Numbered from the stretch's first letter, positions 30,816 to 39,709 are shown. The stretch: DNA of 64,000 nt from Streptosporangium lutulentum (GCF_030811455.1 NZ_JAUSQU010000001.1:6014001-6078000); one strand, 5' to 3'. Numbers and translations are program-made. Notes: a model not told the origin generated them from the sequence alone.

Positions 30816-31643
30816 TCACCGGCCGTCCGCCAGGAACCGGAGCAGGGTGCGGTTGAAACGCAGGGGGTGTGTGGCCTGGCAGCCGTGCGGCGCGCCCTGG
30901 ATGACCTCCACGGCGCTGTCCCCGATCCGTTCGCCGGTGACCGCGAACGGGATGATGTCGTCGTGCTCACCGTGAATGACCAGCGTCGGCAGAGGAATCG
31001 CGACCTCGCCGCGCAGATCGCTGCGCGCCATCGTGGTCAGACCGGCGTCGAGCGCCCGCGGCGACGCGGCCGCGCCCTGGGCACGGTAGTGGTCGCGGTG
31101 CGGGTCGCTCAGCAGCACGCGCTCGCCGGCCCGGAACATCCGGGTGGCGTACGCGTCGAGCATGGCGAACCTGTCGACGGTCAGACCCGCCTTCAGGCGG
31201 TCGAACCGCTCGGGGGCCCACGGGCCCCGCGGGTTGTCGTAGGAGCGGTACAGGTACGGCAACGCCGCGCCCACCAGGACGACCCTCCTGACCCCGGCGG
31301 TTCCGTACCGGGTGAGGTAACGCACGATCTCCGCCGCGCCCATCCCGGCTCCCACCAGTGTCACCTCGCTCAGCTTCAACCGCTCCAGCACCGCACGGAG
31401 GTCGGTCACCAGGCCGTCGTAGCCGTAGCCGTCCCACGGACGGGAGGAGTCGCCGAAACCCCGGCGATCGTAGGCGACCACGCGGTACCCGGCCTCCACC
31501 AACGCGGGCACCTGGGCCGCCCACATGTGCCTGGACAGGGGCCAGTCGTGGAGCAGGACGACGGGACGACCGTGACCGTAGTCCTCATAGCAGAGCTCGA
31601 CCGGGGTACGGTCGTGATCGACGCCGACTGTCAGGTAGGCCAT
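30816..31643 (-). CDS. Alpha/beta hydrolase-fold protein lacking the nucleophilic Ser
   Basis: A 275-residue protein of the bromoperoxidase/chloroperoxidase-like alpha/beta-hydrolase branch (YEDYGHGRPVVLLHDWPLSRHMW, YDRRGFGDSSRP, IHGEHDDIIPF, QGAPHGCQATH). The nucleophile elbow, normally G-F-S-M-G, reads G-A-G-M-G: residue 100 is Gly (codon ggg at 31346-31344). The first loop is HDW rather than HGW. Asp and His of the triad remain. Classical hydrolysis is therefore unlikely; a binding or non-hydrolytic role is possible, or the gene is decaying. ATG 31643 has aaaggagg upstream. It follows the LAL regulator gene by 33 nt, so they are likely co-transcribed. Confidence 0.88.
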   Translation of the reverse strand: MAYLTVGVDHDRTPVELCYEDYGHGRPVVLLHDWPLSRHMWAAQVPALVEAGYRVVAYDRRGFGDSSRPWDGYGYDGLVTDLRAVLERLKLSEVTLVGAGMGAAEIVRYLTRYGTAGVRRVVLVGAALPYLYRSYDNPRGPWAPERFDRLKAGLTVDRFAMLDAYATRMFRAGERVLLSDPHRDHYRAQGAAASPRALDAGLTTMARSDLRGEVAIPLPTLVIHGEHDDIIPFAVTGERIGDSAVEVIQGAPHGCQATHPLRFNRTLLRFLADGR

Positions 31644-31676
31644 GCCGCCGTCGCCTCCTTTCCGATGGGTCACCGA

Positions 31677-34517
31677 TCAGCCGTCGTGCTCGACGACCAG
31701 CCGGGTCAGCTCCACCCGCGAGTTGACGTCCAGCTTGGTGTAGGCGTGACGCAGGTGGGTGTTGACGGTGTGCGGCGACAGGAACAGCCGCTCGGCCACC
31801 TGCCGGTTCGTGGCGCCCTGGGCCACCAGCCGGACCACCTGCAACTCCGAGACGGTCAGCCCGTCCCACCCGTGTACGGCACCGGAGGCGCGGCCGCGGC
31901 GCCGTATCCCGGCGTCGCGCAACCGCCGCCGCACCCGTGCCGCCTCCCGCGTCGCGCCGGCCCGCTCGTACAGCTCCAGCGCCGTCTCCAGGTGACCGAC
32001 GGCCGCCTTCCGGTCGGTCGCCGACAGGGCGCGGCCGGCGTCCTCCAGCGCCGACGCCCGTACGATCGGCCGGGAGAAGCCCGAGAGCCGCTCGGCGGCC
32101 CGTACGAGCGACGCCGCGTCGTCGTCCAGCAGGCCGCGGGCGTGCGCCGCGACGGCGGCCAGGAACGGAAAGCCCGGGTTGCGCCCGGCGCGGTCCTCGG
32201 CCAGGCGCACCATGTCCGCGGCGGCTCCGCGTTCGCCGGCGCGCAAGGCCATGCGGACGAACACCACGTCGTCGGCCGGGTCCAACGGCGTGGCCGTGAG
32301 CCCGCCGTACGGACCGCCGGCGACCGCCGCCGTCGCGTACGCCATGGTGTGCGCCGGATCGTTCTCGCCGTCGGCCGCCAGGGCGAGCATCCAGGCACCC
32401 GTCCTGGCGACGAAGCACGCGTCGTCGCGCGTCATCCGATGGCCGTCGGCGACGAGGCGCGCGACGCCCTGCCGGTCGCCTGCGTACAGTGCCGCCCGGC
32501 CGAGGGCGTAGAGGGTGGTCACGTCGGCGGCGTTCCCCGATCCCAGGTCCTCGACCATGGCGAGCGCCGCCTCGGCCTCGGCGCGGGCGTCGGCCAGCCG
32601 GCCCGCGTCGAGCAGGATGCGGGCGCGGCACATCGACCACATGTGAACGGTGGCCGCCTGTCCGTGCGCCCGCGCCTCACGCAGTCCGGCGTCGACTTCT
32701 TCGAGCCCGCGCAGCGACTCGCCGGCCGAGCTCCACAGAAAGCTCTTCCAGGAGGATTCGGGAACCCACAGCGAGCGCAGGATGCCCGCGTCGGCCGCCA
32801 GCCGCACCGCTTCGTCCTGCCGGTCGAAGGCCCGCTGCCAGTCCATGCGCTGGAAGGCGACGGCGGCTTCCACCGCGATCGCCATGGCCTCGATGGCGCG
32901 ATTGCCGCAGGAGGCGGCGGCCGGCAACGCGGACTCCACCACGCGATCGGTCTCCTCCACGTCGCCGGTCATGATCAGCGCGAGGGCCTGCAGGGTGAGC
33001 AGCTGCGCCCGGGTCGCCGGTGACAGGCCGGGCAGGGCCAGCGCGAGGCGGCACTGCCTGACCGACTCGGTGAAGGAGCGCCGGCTCGACACCCGGGCCA
33101 GGCTGAGCCGTACCTGTGCCTCGGCTTCCGGCTCCAGCAGTCCGGCCAGGGCGTTGTCGGCCATCGCCCTCGCTTCGAGGTCGTGGCCGTTCCGCCACAG
33201 CAGGGTGATGGTCTCGGCGACCAACGCCGAGCGGTCGGCGTGGTCCGCCGGGGCCAGTTCCAGTGCGCGGCTGCTCAGGGCGACGGCGGTGGCCGGGGAG
33301 GTCGGTGCGAAGTCGGTGGCGGCCCGGCGCAGCAGCGAGACGGCCTCGTGGTCGCCCGGCTGGGCGACCTCCGCCAGATCGGCGGCCACCTCCATGACCG
33401 CCGCGCCGCGCCGCAGCCGTACGTCGACGGCCTGGCGGCGTACGAGGTTCCCGAACGCGGCCGGCACGCCGACCTGGACGGCCTCGCGGATCAGGTCGTG
33501 ACGAAACGCGAGTCGTCCGTCGGTGTCGGTCAGCAGGTCGGCGCGGAGCGCCTCTTGCAGGGGGGCCATCAGGTCGACAGGTGAGCGCCGCAGCAGTGCG
33601 GCCAGCACCTCGACGTCGATGTCGCGGCCGAGTATGGCCGCGAAGCGCACGCTGTCGCGGGCCAGTGGCGAGACCTGGTCGAGCCGATGCCGGATCGAGG
33701 AGCAGAAGCGCATCGGGATGCGCCCGGTGTCCCTCAGGTTCGCCATTCCGTTCCTGACGGTGATGGCGCCCTCCTCGCGCATCCCGTTCAGCAGTTCGAC
33801 CAGGAGCAGCGGGCGGCCGTCGGCCTTGCGGGCGAGTTCCAGCAGCGCGGGCTCGGCCACGGCCCGCAGAACGTCCTGAGCCAGGAGCGCGACGGCCTCC
33901 GCGGGCAGAGGACGCAGGACGATCCTGTCCACCGGCCACGCGCGCGCCGGACCGGTCCGGTGGTGCTCGCGGGTGGCCAGCACCCACAGGATGGGCCGGT
34001 CGGACAGGCGGGTCGACAGCGTGCGCAGCGTGCTGCGGGTGGCCGCGTCGCACCACTGCAGGTCGTCCATGACGATCACCAGAGGAGCGGCCGTCGCGGC
34101 GTGCTCCAGCTCGTCCTGCAGTTCCTGCAGCAGCCAGAAACGCTGGTCCGCCGCTTCGTTCAACGCCAGCAGCCGATCGCGTGCCATGAGCGGGACGGGG
34201 CCGGACAGCAGCGCGTCCAGCAGGGGGGTGAAGGGGACGGCGTGGCCGTCCGGCACGCCGGCACCCGCGTGGACGCGCAGACCGGCGGCCGCGGCCAGGT
34301 CGGCGATCTCGGCGAGCAGCCGTGACTTGCCGGCTCCGGGTGCTCCCTCGATCAGCACGGTCCCGCCCTGCCCTCGTGTCAGGGTGTGCAGCCGGTCACG
34401 CAGCAGCAGCAACTCGGCCTCCCTGCCTCGCAGCGGCAGGGAGACGTCCGCGGTTCGGCGCCGTGTGTCCTCGGAAGGCGCGGAGAAGTCGGCTACGGCC
34501 GTGGCGTTGCGGCTCAT
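31677..34517 (-). CDS. LuxR-family LAL (MalT-like) ATPase regulator 1
   Basis: A 946-residue signal-transducing regulator. N-terminal AAA/STAND ATPase (about 40-400): Walker A IEGAPGAGKSR, Walker B LVIVMDDLQW. A long middle of helical TPR-like repeats follows. The C-terminal LuxR HTH reads LTVSELQVVRLVAQGATNRQVAERLFLSPHTVNTHLRHAY. LAL proteins bind a ligand plus ATP and activate transcription. The HTH closely matches that of the LAL protein at 39981, so both may read the same sites. I chose ATG 34517 (ggacagg upstream); the longer frame upstream is Arg/Pro-rich and not family-like. It is followed by the Ser-less hydrolase in the same operon. Confidence 0.9.
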   Translation of the reverse strand: MSRNATAVADFSAPSEDTRRRTADVSLPLRGREAELLLLRDRLHTLTRGQGGTVLIEGAPGAGKSRLLAEIADLAAAAGLRVHAGAGVPDGHAVPFTPLLDALLSGPVPLMARDRLLALNEAADQRFWLLQELQDELEHAATAAPLVIVMDDLQWCDAATRSTLRTLSTRLSDRPILWVLATREHHRTGPARAWPVDRIVLRPLPAEAVALLAQDVLRAVAEPALLELARKADGRPLLLVELLNGMREEGAITVRNGMANLRDTGRIPMRFCSSIRHRLDQVSPLARDSVRFAAILGRDIDVEVLAALLRRSPVDLMAPLQEALRADLLTDTDGRLAFRHDLIREAVQVGVPAAFGNLVRRQAVDVRLRRGAAVMEVAADLAEVAQPGDHEAVSLLRRAATDFAPTSPATAVALSSRALELAPADHADRSALVAETITLLWRNGHDLEARAMADNALAGLLEPEAEAQVRLSLARVSSRRSFTESVRQCRLALALPGLSPATRAQLLTLQALALIMTGDVEETDRVVESALPAAASCGNRAIEAMAIAVEAAVAFQRMDWQRAFDRQDEAVRLAADAGILRSLWVPESSWKSFLWSSAGESLRGLEEVDAGLREARAHGQAATVHMWSMCRARILLDAGRLADARAEAEAALAMVEDLGSGNAADVTTLYALGRAALYAGDRQGVARLVADGHRMTRDDACFVARTGAWMLALAADGENDPAHTMAYATAAVAGGPYGGLTATPLDPADDVVFVRMALRAGERGAAADMVRLAEDRAGRNPGFPFLAAVAAHARGLLDDDAASLVRAAERLSGFSRPIVRASALEDAGRALSATDRKAAVGHLETALELYERAGATREAARVRRRLRDAGIRRRGRASGAVHGWDGLTVSELQVVRLVAQGATNRQVAERLFLSPHTVNTHLRHAYTKLDVNSRVELTRLVVEHDG

Positions 34518-35041
34518 GTGCCTGTCCGCTCCGCGGATCGCCGCTCGGTCGAAGGCAGGGAGAAGGTCATGGGCTTCCACATCTGTCAGTACTCCGAGAA
34601 GGATCGGAGCAACGTACGGTTCACGCGCCGAGTGCCGACTACGTCGGGCTCTGTTCCGATGGGACGGTGCGTACGACAATGGAAGCAAGGGTGACCGCTG
34701 CGAGGCGAGGCAGAACAACGGGCAGAAGTAATCGGCAGATTTCGCCTCCCCACCGCGACGGGGGCGAGGGGGTCTCCTCCGGGGCGCCGCAGGGGCCTGC
34801 CGGCAGGTGGCGGACCTGGCGATCGGGGAGCTCTCGCCCGCTCCGGGGTGAGCGTGCGGGCGATCGGCGGCATGGAGCGGGGCGCTGAGCGCCACCACGA
34901 CGGTGGAAGCCGGCATCGGCGGGGCATCACTCGTGATACCTGAGATACGTCACATATTCATGCGATGTAACCTGTCGCGCCCGCTGCCACGGTGTCCTCA
35001 CCGCCTCCCACCGAGGGAGGCCGATATCGGGGCGGGGACGT
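34518..35041. promoter_or_regulatory. Divergent promoter region, LAL 1 / SDR
   Basis: This 524-bp gap separates LAL regulator 1 (left) and the SDR gene (right). No gene is seen. A clear TCAC-N7-TGCGATGT motif lies at 34950-34968 facing the SDR. A weaker TCGG-N7-ACAGATGT match lies on the opposite strand around 34575-34595, facing LAL 1. Confidence 0.5.
34950..34968 (+). promoter_or_regulatory. TCAN-N7-TGYGATGT motif, site 4
   Basis: Reads TCAC ATATTCA TGCGATGT, ending 73 nt before the SDR start codon. Confidence 0.6.
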
Positions 35042-35842
35042 ATGGCGGTCTGGTTCGTCACAGGCGCGGCACGAGGCATCGGGCACCGTGTCGCCCGCGA
35101 AGCGCTGCGGCGAGGACACCGGGTGGTCGCCACCGGCCGCGACCTGGCGGCGGTCACGGACGCCTTCGACGGGGTCGCCGGCGAGGTACTGCCCGTGGAA
35201 CTGGATCTGTTGCGGCCGGAAGCACCGGCCTCGGCGGTCGAGCAGGCGATGCGCCGCTTCGGCCGGATCGACGTGCTGGTCCACGCCGCGTCCAGGACCG
35301 TCCGCGACCCGCTCCAGGAGACGACCGACGCGCAGGCGCGGGCCCTGTTCGACGTCAACGTCGTCGGGATGCTCGCGGTGACCCGCGCCGTGCTGCCGGT
35401 ACTGAGCGCGCAGCGGGCCGGGCGGATCATCGCCGTCGGCTCGGCCGCCGGCTTCTCCACCCCCGCCGGTTCGGGTCTGTACGGCGCGTCCATGGCGGCC
35501 GTCGAGGCACTGTGCGAGACGCTCCGCGCCGAGTTGGACGGGTTCGGAGTCTGCGTGACCGTCGTCGAACTCGGCCGCTTCGCCACCTTGCCGACGGCGT
35601 TCGATCGCGGCCCGCTCCCGCCGGGGGATCCCTACAAGGCGGCCTCCGCGATCCTCGACCTCCTGACCGTCGACGACCCTCCGCTGCGGCTGCAGCTCGG
35701 CGCCGACGCCGTCGCCCACGTCGAGGCCAAGCTCGAACGCGTGTCCCAGGAGCTCGACCTGTGGCGGCCGGTCTCGCTCGGCACCGTCTTCGACCTCGAT
35801 CTGCCCAGGCAGAACGGTCACCGGCCGCCGAGAGACACGTGA
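35042..35842 (+). CDS. Short-chain dehydrogenase/reductase with altered catalytic Lys
   Basis: A 266-residue Rossmann-fold SDR. The NAD(P) motif TGAARGIG is at 7-14, with ATGRD in the cofactor-discriminating position favouring NADPH. Active-site Ser is in VGSAAGF and Tyr147 in LYGASM, but residue 151, the Lys of YxxxK, is Met (codon atg; AAG would need one base change). The NNAG loop is HAAS. Without this lysine ordinary SDR catalysis should be greatly reduced, so the protein may be a binding or regulatory relic. The ribosome site is weak (ggggacgt). It faces away from LAL 1 and has the shared motif upstream. Confidence 0.88.
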   Translation: MAVWFVTGAARGIGHRVAREALRRGHRVVATGRDLAAVTDAFDGVAGEVLPVELDLLRPEAPASAVEQAMRRFGRIDVLVHAASRTVRDPLQETTDAQARALFDVNVVGMLAVTRAVLPVLSAQRAGRIIAVGSAAGFSTPAGSGLYGASMAAVEALCETLRAELDGFGVCVTVVELGRFATLPTAFDRGPLPPGDPYKAASAILDLLTVDDPPLRLQLGADAVAHVEAKLERVSQELDLWRPVSLGTVFDLDLPRQNGHRPPRDT

Positions 35843-36304
35843 CGCCGGGTCTCCGGCGGCGGATCCGCGTGGTGGCCTGACCAGGGCGGACGCGGAGAAC
35901 GGCCGGGCCGGCGGCGGCTCCGCCCCGGTACGGCCCCGGCCTCGCCATTCGCCCCGGCGGGCCTGCCCGTGATCCCCGTTCCGATCGCGTTCGCCTTCGC
36001 TTCGGCGGCCCGGCCGCGGACGTCCGGCTGTCATCGAATGTCCGGCTGTCATCGGACGTCCGGCTGTCATCGCGCGCCGGGCCGCCGCATGGTCGATGCG
36101 ACGGCCCGGCCGCTGTCAGGGAAGGTCCGGCCGCTGTCGGGGAACCCGACGCCCAGGCCGGACCCTCAGGCGAGACGACCTCCGCGTCTTGTACGGGCTC
36201 GCCTCCGTGTCACCCTCGGCGCGAAGCCCCCGGTGTCTCGACGAACATCCCCGGCCGCACCGCGCACCGGGCCGTGAAGCCGCGACGTGGCTGTTCCGCG
36301 GTGT
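35843..36304. other. Convergent intergenic region with tandem repeats
   Basis: No gene in these 462 bp between the convergent SDR and esterase. It contains three 18-bp tandem copies (36019-36072), two copies of ccggccgctgtcNggggaa-type sequence (about 36108-36150), and a gccgggccg / cggcccggc inverted repeat (about 36077-36113) that could act as a bidirectional terminator. Confidence 0.5.
36019..36072. repeat. Three 18-bp tandem repeats
   Basis: gacgtccggctgtcatcg occurs at 36019, 36037 (two changes) and 36055, head to tail, in the convergent gap. Simple tandem repeat of unknown role. Confidence 0.85.
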
Positions 36305-37267
36305 TCACGGGTTTGCCTTTCCGGAGGTCAGGGCGGCCTTGAGCACCTCGATGGACTGGGCGACGGCGGCACTGACCGCCTGGGTCGAGCGGAGGGGGTT
36401 GAGCATCATGAAGTCGTGCAGGGTGCCGTTGTAGCGGACGCTGGTGGTGGGCACCCCCGCCACGATCAGCTTGCGGGCGTAGGCCTCGCCCTCGTCGCGC
36501 AGCACGTCGTTCTCGTCCACGATGACGAACGCGGGCGGCAGTCCTTCGAGCTCGTCGATGGTGGCGCGCAGCGGTGAGGCGGTGATCTCGGCGCGCTGGG
36601 CGGGGTCGGTGGTGTAGGCGTCCCAGAACCAGGCCATGGCCTTCGCGGTCAGGTAGGGGCCTTCGGCGAACTCACGGTAGCTGTCGGTGTCCTGGGCGGC
36701 GTCGGTGACCGGGTAGTACAGCGACTGGTGCACGAAGGTCACGTCACCGCGCCGCTTGGCCATGATGGTCAGCGCGGCGGTCATGTTGCCGCCGACCGAG
36801 TCGCCGGCCACCGCGAGCCGGGCGGCGTCCAGGCCCTCCTCCGCGCCGTGCCGGGTGATCCACTGCGCGGTGGCGTACGCCTGCTCGATCGCCACCGGGT
36901 AGCGCGCCTCGGGCGAACGGTCGTACTCCACGAAAACCACTGCGGCCTGGGTGCCGACGGCCAGCTCGCGCACCAGCCGGTCGTGCGTGCCGGCGTTGCC
37001 TATCACCCATCCGCCCCCGTGGACGTAAAGGACGACGGGCAGCGTCCCCGTCGCTCCGACGGGCTTGACGATGCGTACCCGCACGTCGCCGACCCCGGCC
37101 GCCACCGTGATCCACTTCTCGTCGACGTCGGGCTTGTCGATCGGGGCGGCCTGCAGGTCGTCCAGCACCTTGCGGGCGCCGTCGGGCCCCAGCTCGTACA
37201 GGAAGGGCGGGTTCGACGTCGCCTTCGCCAGTTCCCAGGCGGCCTGTTCCAGAACGTGTCTGCTCAT
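36305..37267 (-). CDS. Alpha/beta hydrolase, hormone-sensitive-lipase-type esterase
   Basis: A 320-residue cytoplasmic carboxylesterase of the HSL family. It has the oxyanion motif YVHGGGWVIG (near 83), nucleophile GDSVGG (Ser near 157), acid in VDENDVLRDEG and catalytic His in LHDFMM. All parts are intact. Such enzymes hydrolyse short-chain esters. ATG 37267 is preceded by gagg. Neighbours on the same strand are 290 bp away, so it is probably its own unit. Confidence 0.93.
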   Translation of the reverse strand: MSRHVLEQAAWELAKATSNPPFLYELGPDGARKVLDDLQAAPIDKPDVDEKWITVAAGVGDVRVRIVKPVGATGTLPVVLYVHGGGWVIGNAGTHDRLVRELAVGTQAAVVFVEYDRSPEARYPVAIEQAYATAQWITRHGAEEGLDAARLAVAGDSVGGNMTAALTIMAKRRGDVTFVHQSLYYPVTDAAQDTDSYREFAEGPYLTAKAMAWFWDAYTTDPAQRAEITASPLRATIDELEGLPPAFVIVDENDVLRDEGEAYARKLIVAGVPTTSVRYNGTLHDFMMLNPLRSTQAVSAAVAQSIEVLKAALTSGKANP

Positions 37268-37558
37268 GATCTGTTTTCCTCACTCGTGATTTCCTGATGG
37301 CCGGCGAGCACGCCGTGGCCCGGTATCCCACCGGCGTCGATCTGCCGGTGGGTGCCGTGGCACAGCGGTTCGTCGCCGGAATGGTCACAGCGGCGCGGCG
37401 CGCAGGTGTCCCCGGTCGTCAGGGGCTCACCCGGTCGGCGCGTTCTTCTCCGAAGGGACGATCTTGCGTTCGCGCCGGAGGCGCGCGACGCCGCCGCCGT
37501 ACACGACCTACCGGCCGTCGCGGGGCAGGACGATCCGCCGCCGGTCGTCGAGGCTCTG

Positions 37559-38623
37559 TCAGCGTGACTCGGGCGGCACGTAGTCGAAGGTCGGCCCGGC
37601 CGTGGTCCCGTCCCCGTCCGGCATCCGCATCAGAGCCTGGGCCTGGCCCTTGAGCGCGAACATGGTGCCGGTGGCGTCAGCCATCTGCTTCGGATCGCCG
37701 TTGAACGCCTGCTCCAGCAGATGCAGAAGGGTGCAGTAGGTGTGGTTGAACTCCTCCTGGGCGGTGCGGATCGCGCTGCCCGGGGCGTGGTCGTCCAGCC
37801 GGGGGTCGCGCCGCATCGGCAGGACACCGGTCGGATCCACCGAGATCGTCTCGCCGGTGGGCCCGGATCGCGGGGTGTCGCCGCGCCGGTAGCGCCGGCC
37901 CGCCTGAAGCTCCTGGAAGCGGTAGTAGTGGCCGACCTCGTCGCGTTCGGGGTGGAAGACGTCCTGGTCGCCGTCCCAGACCTCGCCGTGGGAGGTGCCC
38001 TCGCCCTGCTCGACGATCTCCCGCAGCGCCGCCAGCGCGGAGTCCAGGCCGTCGACCGCGATCAGCCGCCCGGCGGTGTGCCGGAAGTGGCCGGCGTTCA
38101 CCTGGTGGGCCGGGTCGCCGCTGAAGACCGCCCGCTCGCCGAGCCGGTCGCACAGGGCGCGCAGTCCCTGTTCGATCGCGGTGTAGAACTGCCCGATCGT
38201 CTCGTAGTCGTCGCCTTCCGCCGGTGCGCCGGGTGGCGCGGGTCGTTCAAGGCGCAGGAACATCTCCAGCGCGTCGGCGCCGAAGGGCACCAGCGACAGC
38301 TCCAGGGACCGGTCGCCGTGGGGCAGCCGCCGGGGATGCGGCGGCAGCGTCGTGGGTGTGTCCAGGCGGGGCCGGCCGCCGACGGCGTTGAGCAGGTTCG
38401 CCGCGAGCGCCAGGTGCAGCATCTCCTCGACGAAGACGCCGCCCACCACCTCGACGGCTTCGGGGTTGCGCTCGGGGTCCAGCGAGTACAGCGCGCACAG
38501 GTACGGCGGCAGGGTCGCGTGTTCCAGCTCGATCGCCCACTGCAGGTGCTCACGGAGACTGTCGAGGGTGTCGATCCGCGCCGGCGGGGCGGCAGCGGCC
38601 CCTTGCGGTGGTGAGTGTTTCAT
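37559..38623 (-). CDS. Ferritin-like protein (iminophenylpyruvate dimer synthase-type)
   Basis: A 354-residue protein. Residues about 18-230 match the ferritin-like domain of VioB/RebD/StaD-type enzymes: LREHLQWAIELEHATLPPYLCALYSL, then FVEEMLHLALAANLLNAVGG, then HPERDEVGHYYRFQEL. Glu and His ligands for a metal site (ELEH, EEMLH, EVGHYY) are present. In indolocarbazole pathways the domain couples two imine units; stand-alone versions in actinomycetes are mostly uncharacterised. ATG 38623 has gagg 9 nt upstream; ATG 38632 overlaps that site. It follows the NAD(P)-binding gene, 91 bp upstream on the same strand. Confidence 0.85.
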   Translation of the reverse strand: MKHSPPQGAAAAPPARIDTLDSLREHLQWAIELEHATLPPYLCALYSLDPERNPEAVEVVGGVFVEEMLHLALAANLLNAVGGRPRLDTPTTLPPHPRRLPHGDRSLELSLVPFGADALEMFLRLERPAPPGAPAEGDDYETIGQFYTAIEQGLRALCDRLGERAVFSGDPAHQVNAGHFRHTAGRLIAVDGLDSALAALREIVEQGEGTSHGEVWDGDQDVFHPERDEVGHYYRFQELQAGRRYRRGDTPRSGPTGETISVDPTGVLPMRRDPRLDDHAPGSAIRTAQEEFNHTYCTLLHLLEQAFNGDPKQMADATGTMFALKGQAQALMRMPDGDGTTAGPTFDYVPPESR

Positions 38624-38714
38624 GTCTGTCATACCTCGGTTGTCGAAAAGGGGCGGATCGCGCCGCCGCCAGACGGGCGCCGGGGGTATGGGCGCGGCAC
38701 GCCCTGTCGTCGGC

Positions 38715-39470
38715 CTACTTGCCGGTGGCGGCCCGGTCGAGCCAGTCGCGGTACCGGATCTGGCCGAGGGTGGCGCCCTCACCGGGGACCAGCGTGCGCT
38801 CGCCCGGCACGCTGCCGAAGTAGTGCGCCTGCGGGTCGGCGACCACCTCACGCGGGTCGCCCCATGCGGCCAGGGCCTTCCTGAAGAAGTCATCCATCCG
38901 GAACCGCTCGGGTCCGCCGACCTCGGTCCTGCCGTTCAGCGGCGTTCCCACCGCGACCCGGCCGACCGCCTGGGCGACGTCGTCGCCGGCCATGGGCTGG
39001 AAGAGCACGGGCGCGATCCGTACCTTGTCGCCGTCGGTGGCCTCGTCCGCGATGCTCCGGACGAACTCGAAGAACTGGGTGGCGTGCACGAGCGAGAACG
39101 GGATCGACGAGTTCTCGATCATCGTCTCCTGGGCGATCTTCGCCGCGAAGTAGCCGTTGTCCGGCATCCGCTCGGTGCCCACGACCGACAGCGCGACGTG
39201 GTGACCGACGCCGGCCGCCGCCTCGGCCGCGAGCACGTTGCGGGTGGAGGTCTCGAAGAACTCCATCACCGCGGTGTCCTCGAACGACGGGGAGTTCGAC
39301 ACGTCGATCACCACCGACGCGCCCTTCAGCACCTCGGCCAGCCCCTCACCGGTGAGGGTGTTGACACCGGTGTTGGGCGCCGCCGCGACCGCCTCGTGAC
39401 CGTGCTCCCCCAGCTTGGTCACCAGCTTCGACCCGATGAGACCGGTCCCGCCGATTACCACGATCTTCAT
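38715..39470 (-). CDS. NmrA/atypical SDR NAD(P)-binding protein
   Basis: A 251-residue atypical short-chain dehydrogenase. The N-terminus MKIVVIGGTGLIGSKLV is a classic GxxGxxG dinucleotide site. It continues ASVVIDVSNSPSFEDTAVMEFF, HHVALSVVGTERM and GYFAAKIAQE, where Y..AK supplies a YxxxK-like pair. Members reduce NAD(P)-linked substrates or sense redox state. ATG 39470 has ggaagg 8 nt upstream. Upstream is TGTCACG-N16-GGTC, close to the ECF41 promoter consensus; NAD(P) epimerase-type genes are frequent ECF41 targets. The divergent neighbour is the UBP zinc-finger gene. Confidence 0.88.
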   Translation of the reverse strand: MKIVVIGGTGLIGSKLVTKLGEHGHEAVAAAPNTGVNTLTGEGLAEVLKGASVVIDVSNSPSFEDTAVMEFFETSTRNVLAAEAAAGVGHHVALSVVGTERMPDNGYFAAKIAQETMIENSSIPFSLVHATQFFEFVRSIADEATDGDKVRIAPVLFQPMAGDDVAQAVGRVAVGTPLNGRTEVGGPERFRMDDFFRKALAAWGDPREVVADPQAHYFGSVPGERTLVPGEGATLGQIRYRDWLDRAATGK

Positions 39471-39522
39471 GGTGAACCTTCCTGTCAGCCGGGGCGCCTG
39501 TTGCCAACCGGTCGCCATCTAA

Positions 39523-39549
39523 GACCGGGCAGCCGCCGGTCTCGTGACA
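39523..39549 (-). promoter_or_regulatory. ECF41-like promoter candidate
   Basis: Minus strand TGTCACG (39549-39543), 16 nt, GGTC (39526-39523), 53 nt before ATG 39470. It fits the ECF41 spacing exactly, with one change in each block. Confidence 0.45.
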
Positions 39550-39629
39550 GCCGCCGCGAAATTCTTTTCCGGACCGCTGCTGGAACCGTCGGAAACGATC
39601 GCCATCTCCGCAGCCGGCGGGCACGGAGC

Positions 39630-39648
39630 TCACGCCTTTGTGCGATGT
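39630..39648 (+). promoter_or_regulatory. TCAN-N7-TGYGATGT motif, site 5
   Basis: Reads TCAC GCCTTTG TGCGATGT, ending 61 nt before the start of the UBP zinc-finger gene. Confidence 0.55.
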
Positions 39649-39709
39649 GCGCGGTGACTCGGCGGGAGAGCGTTCATGCGCAGGGCCGAACGTCACGGAA
39701 AGGCGCATC

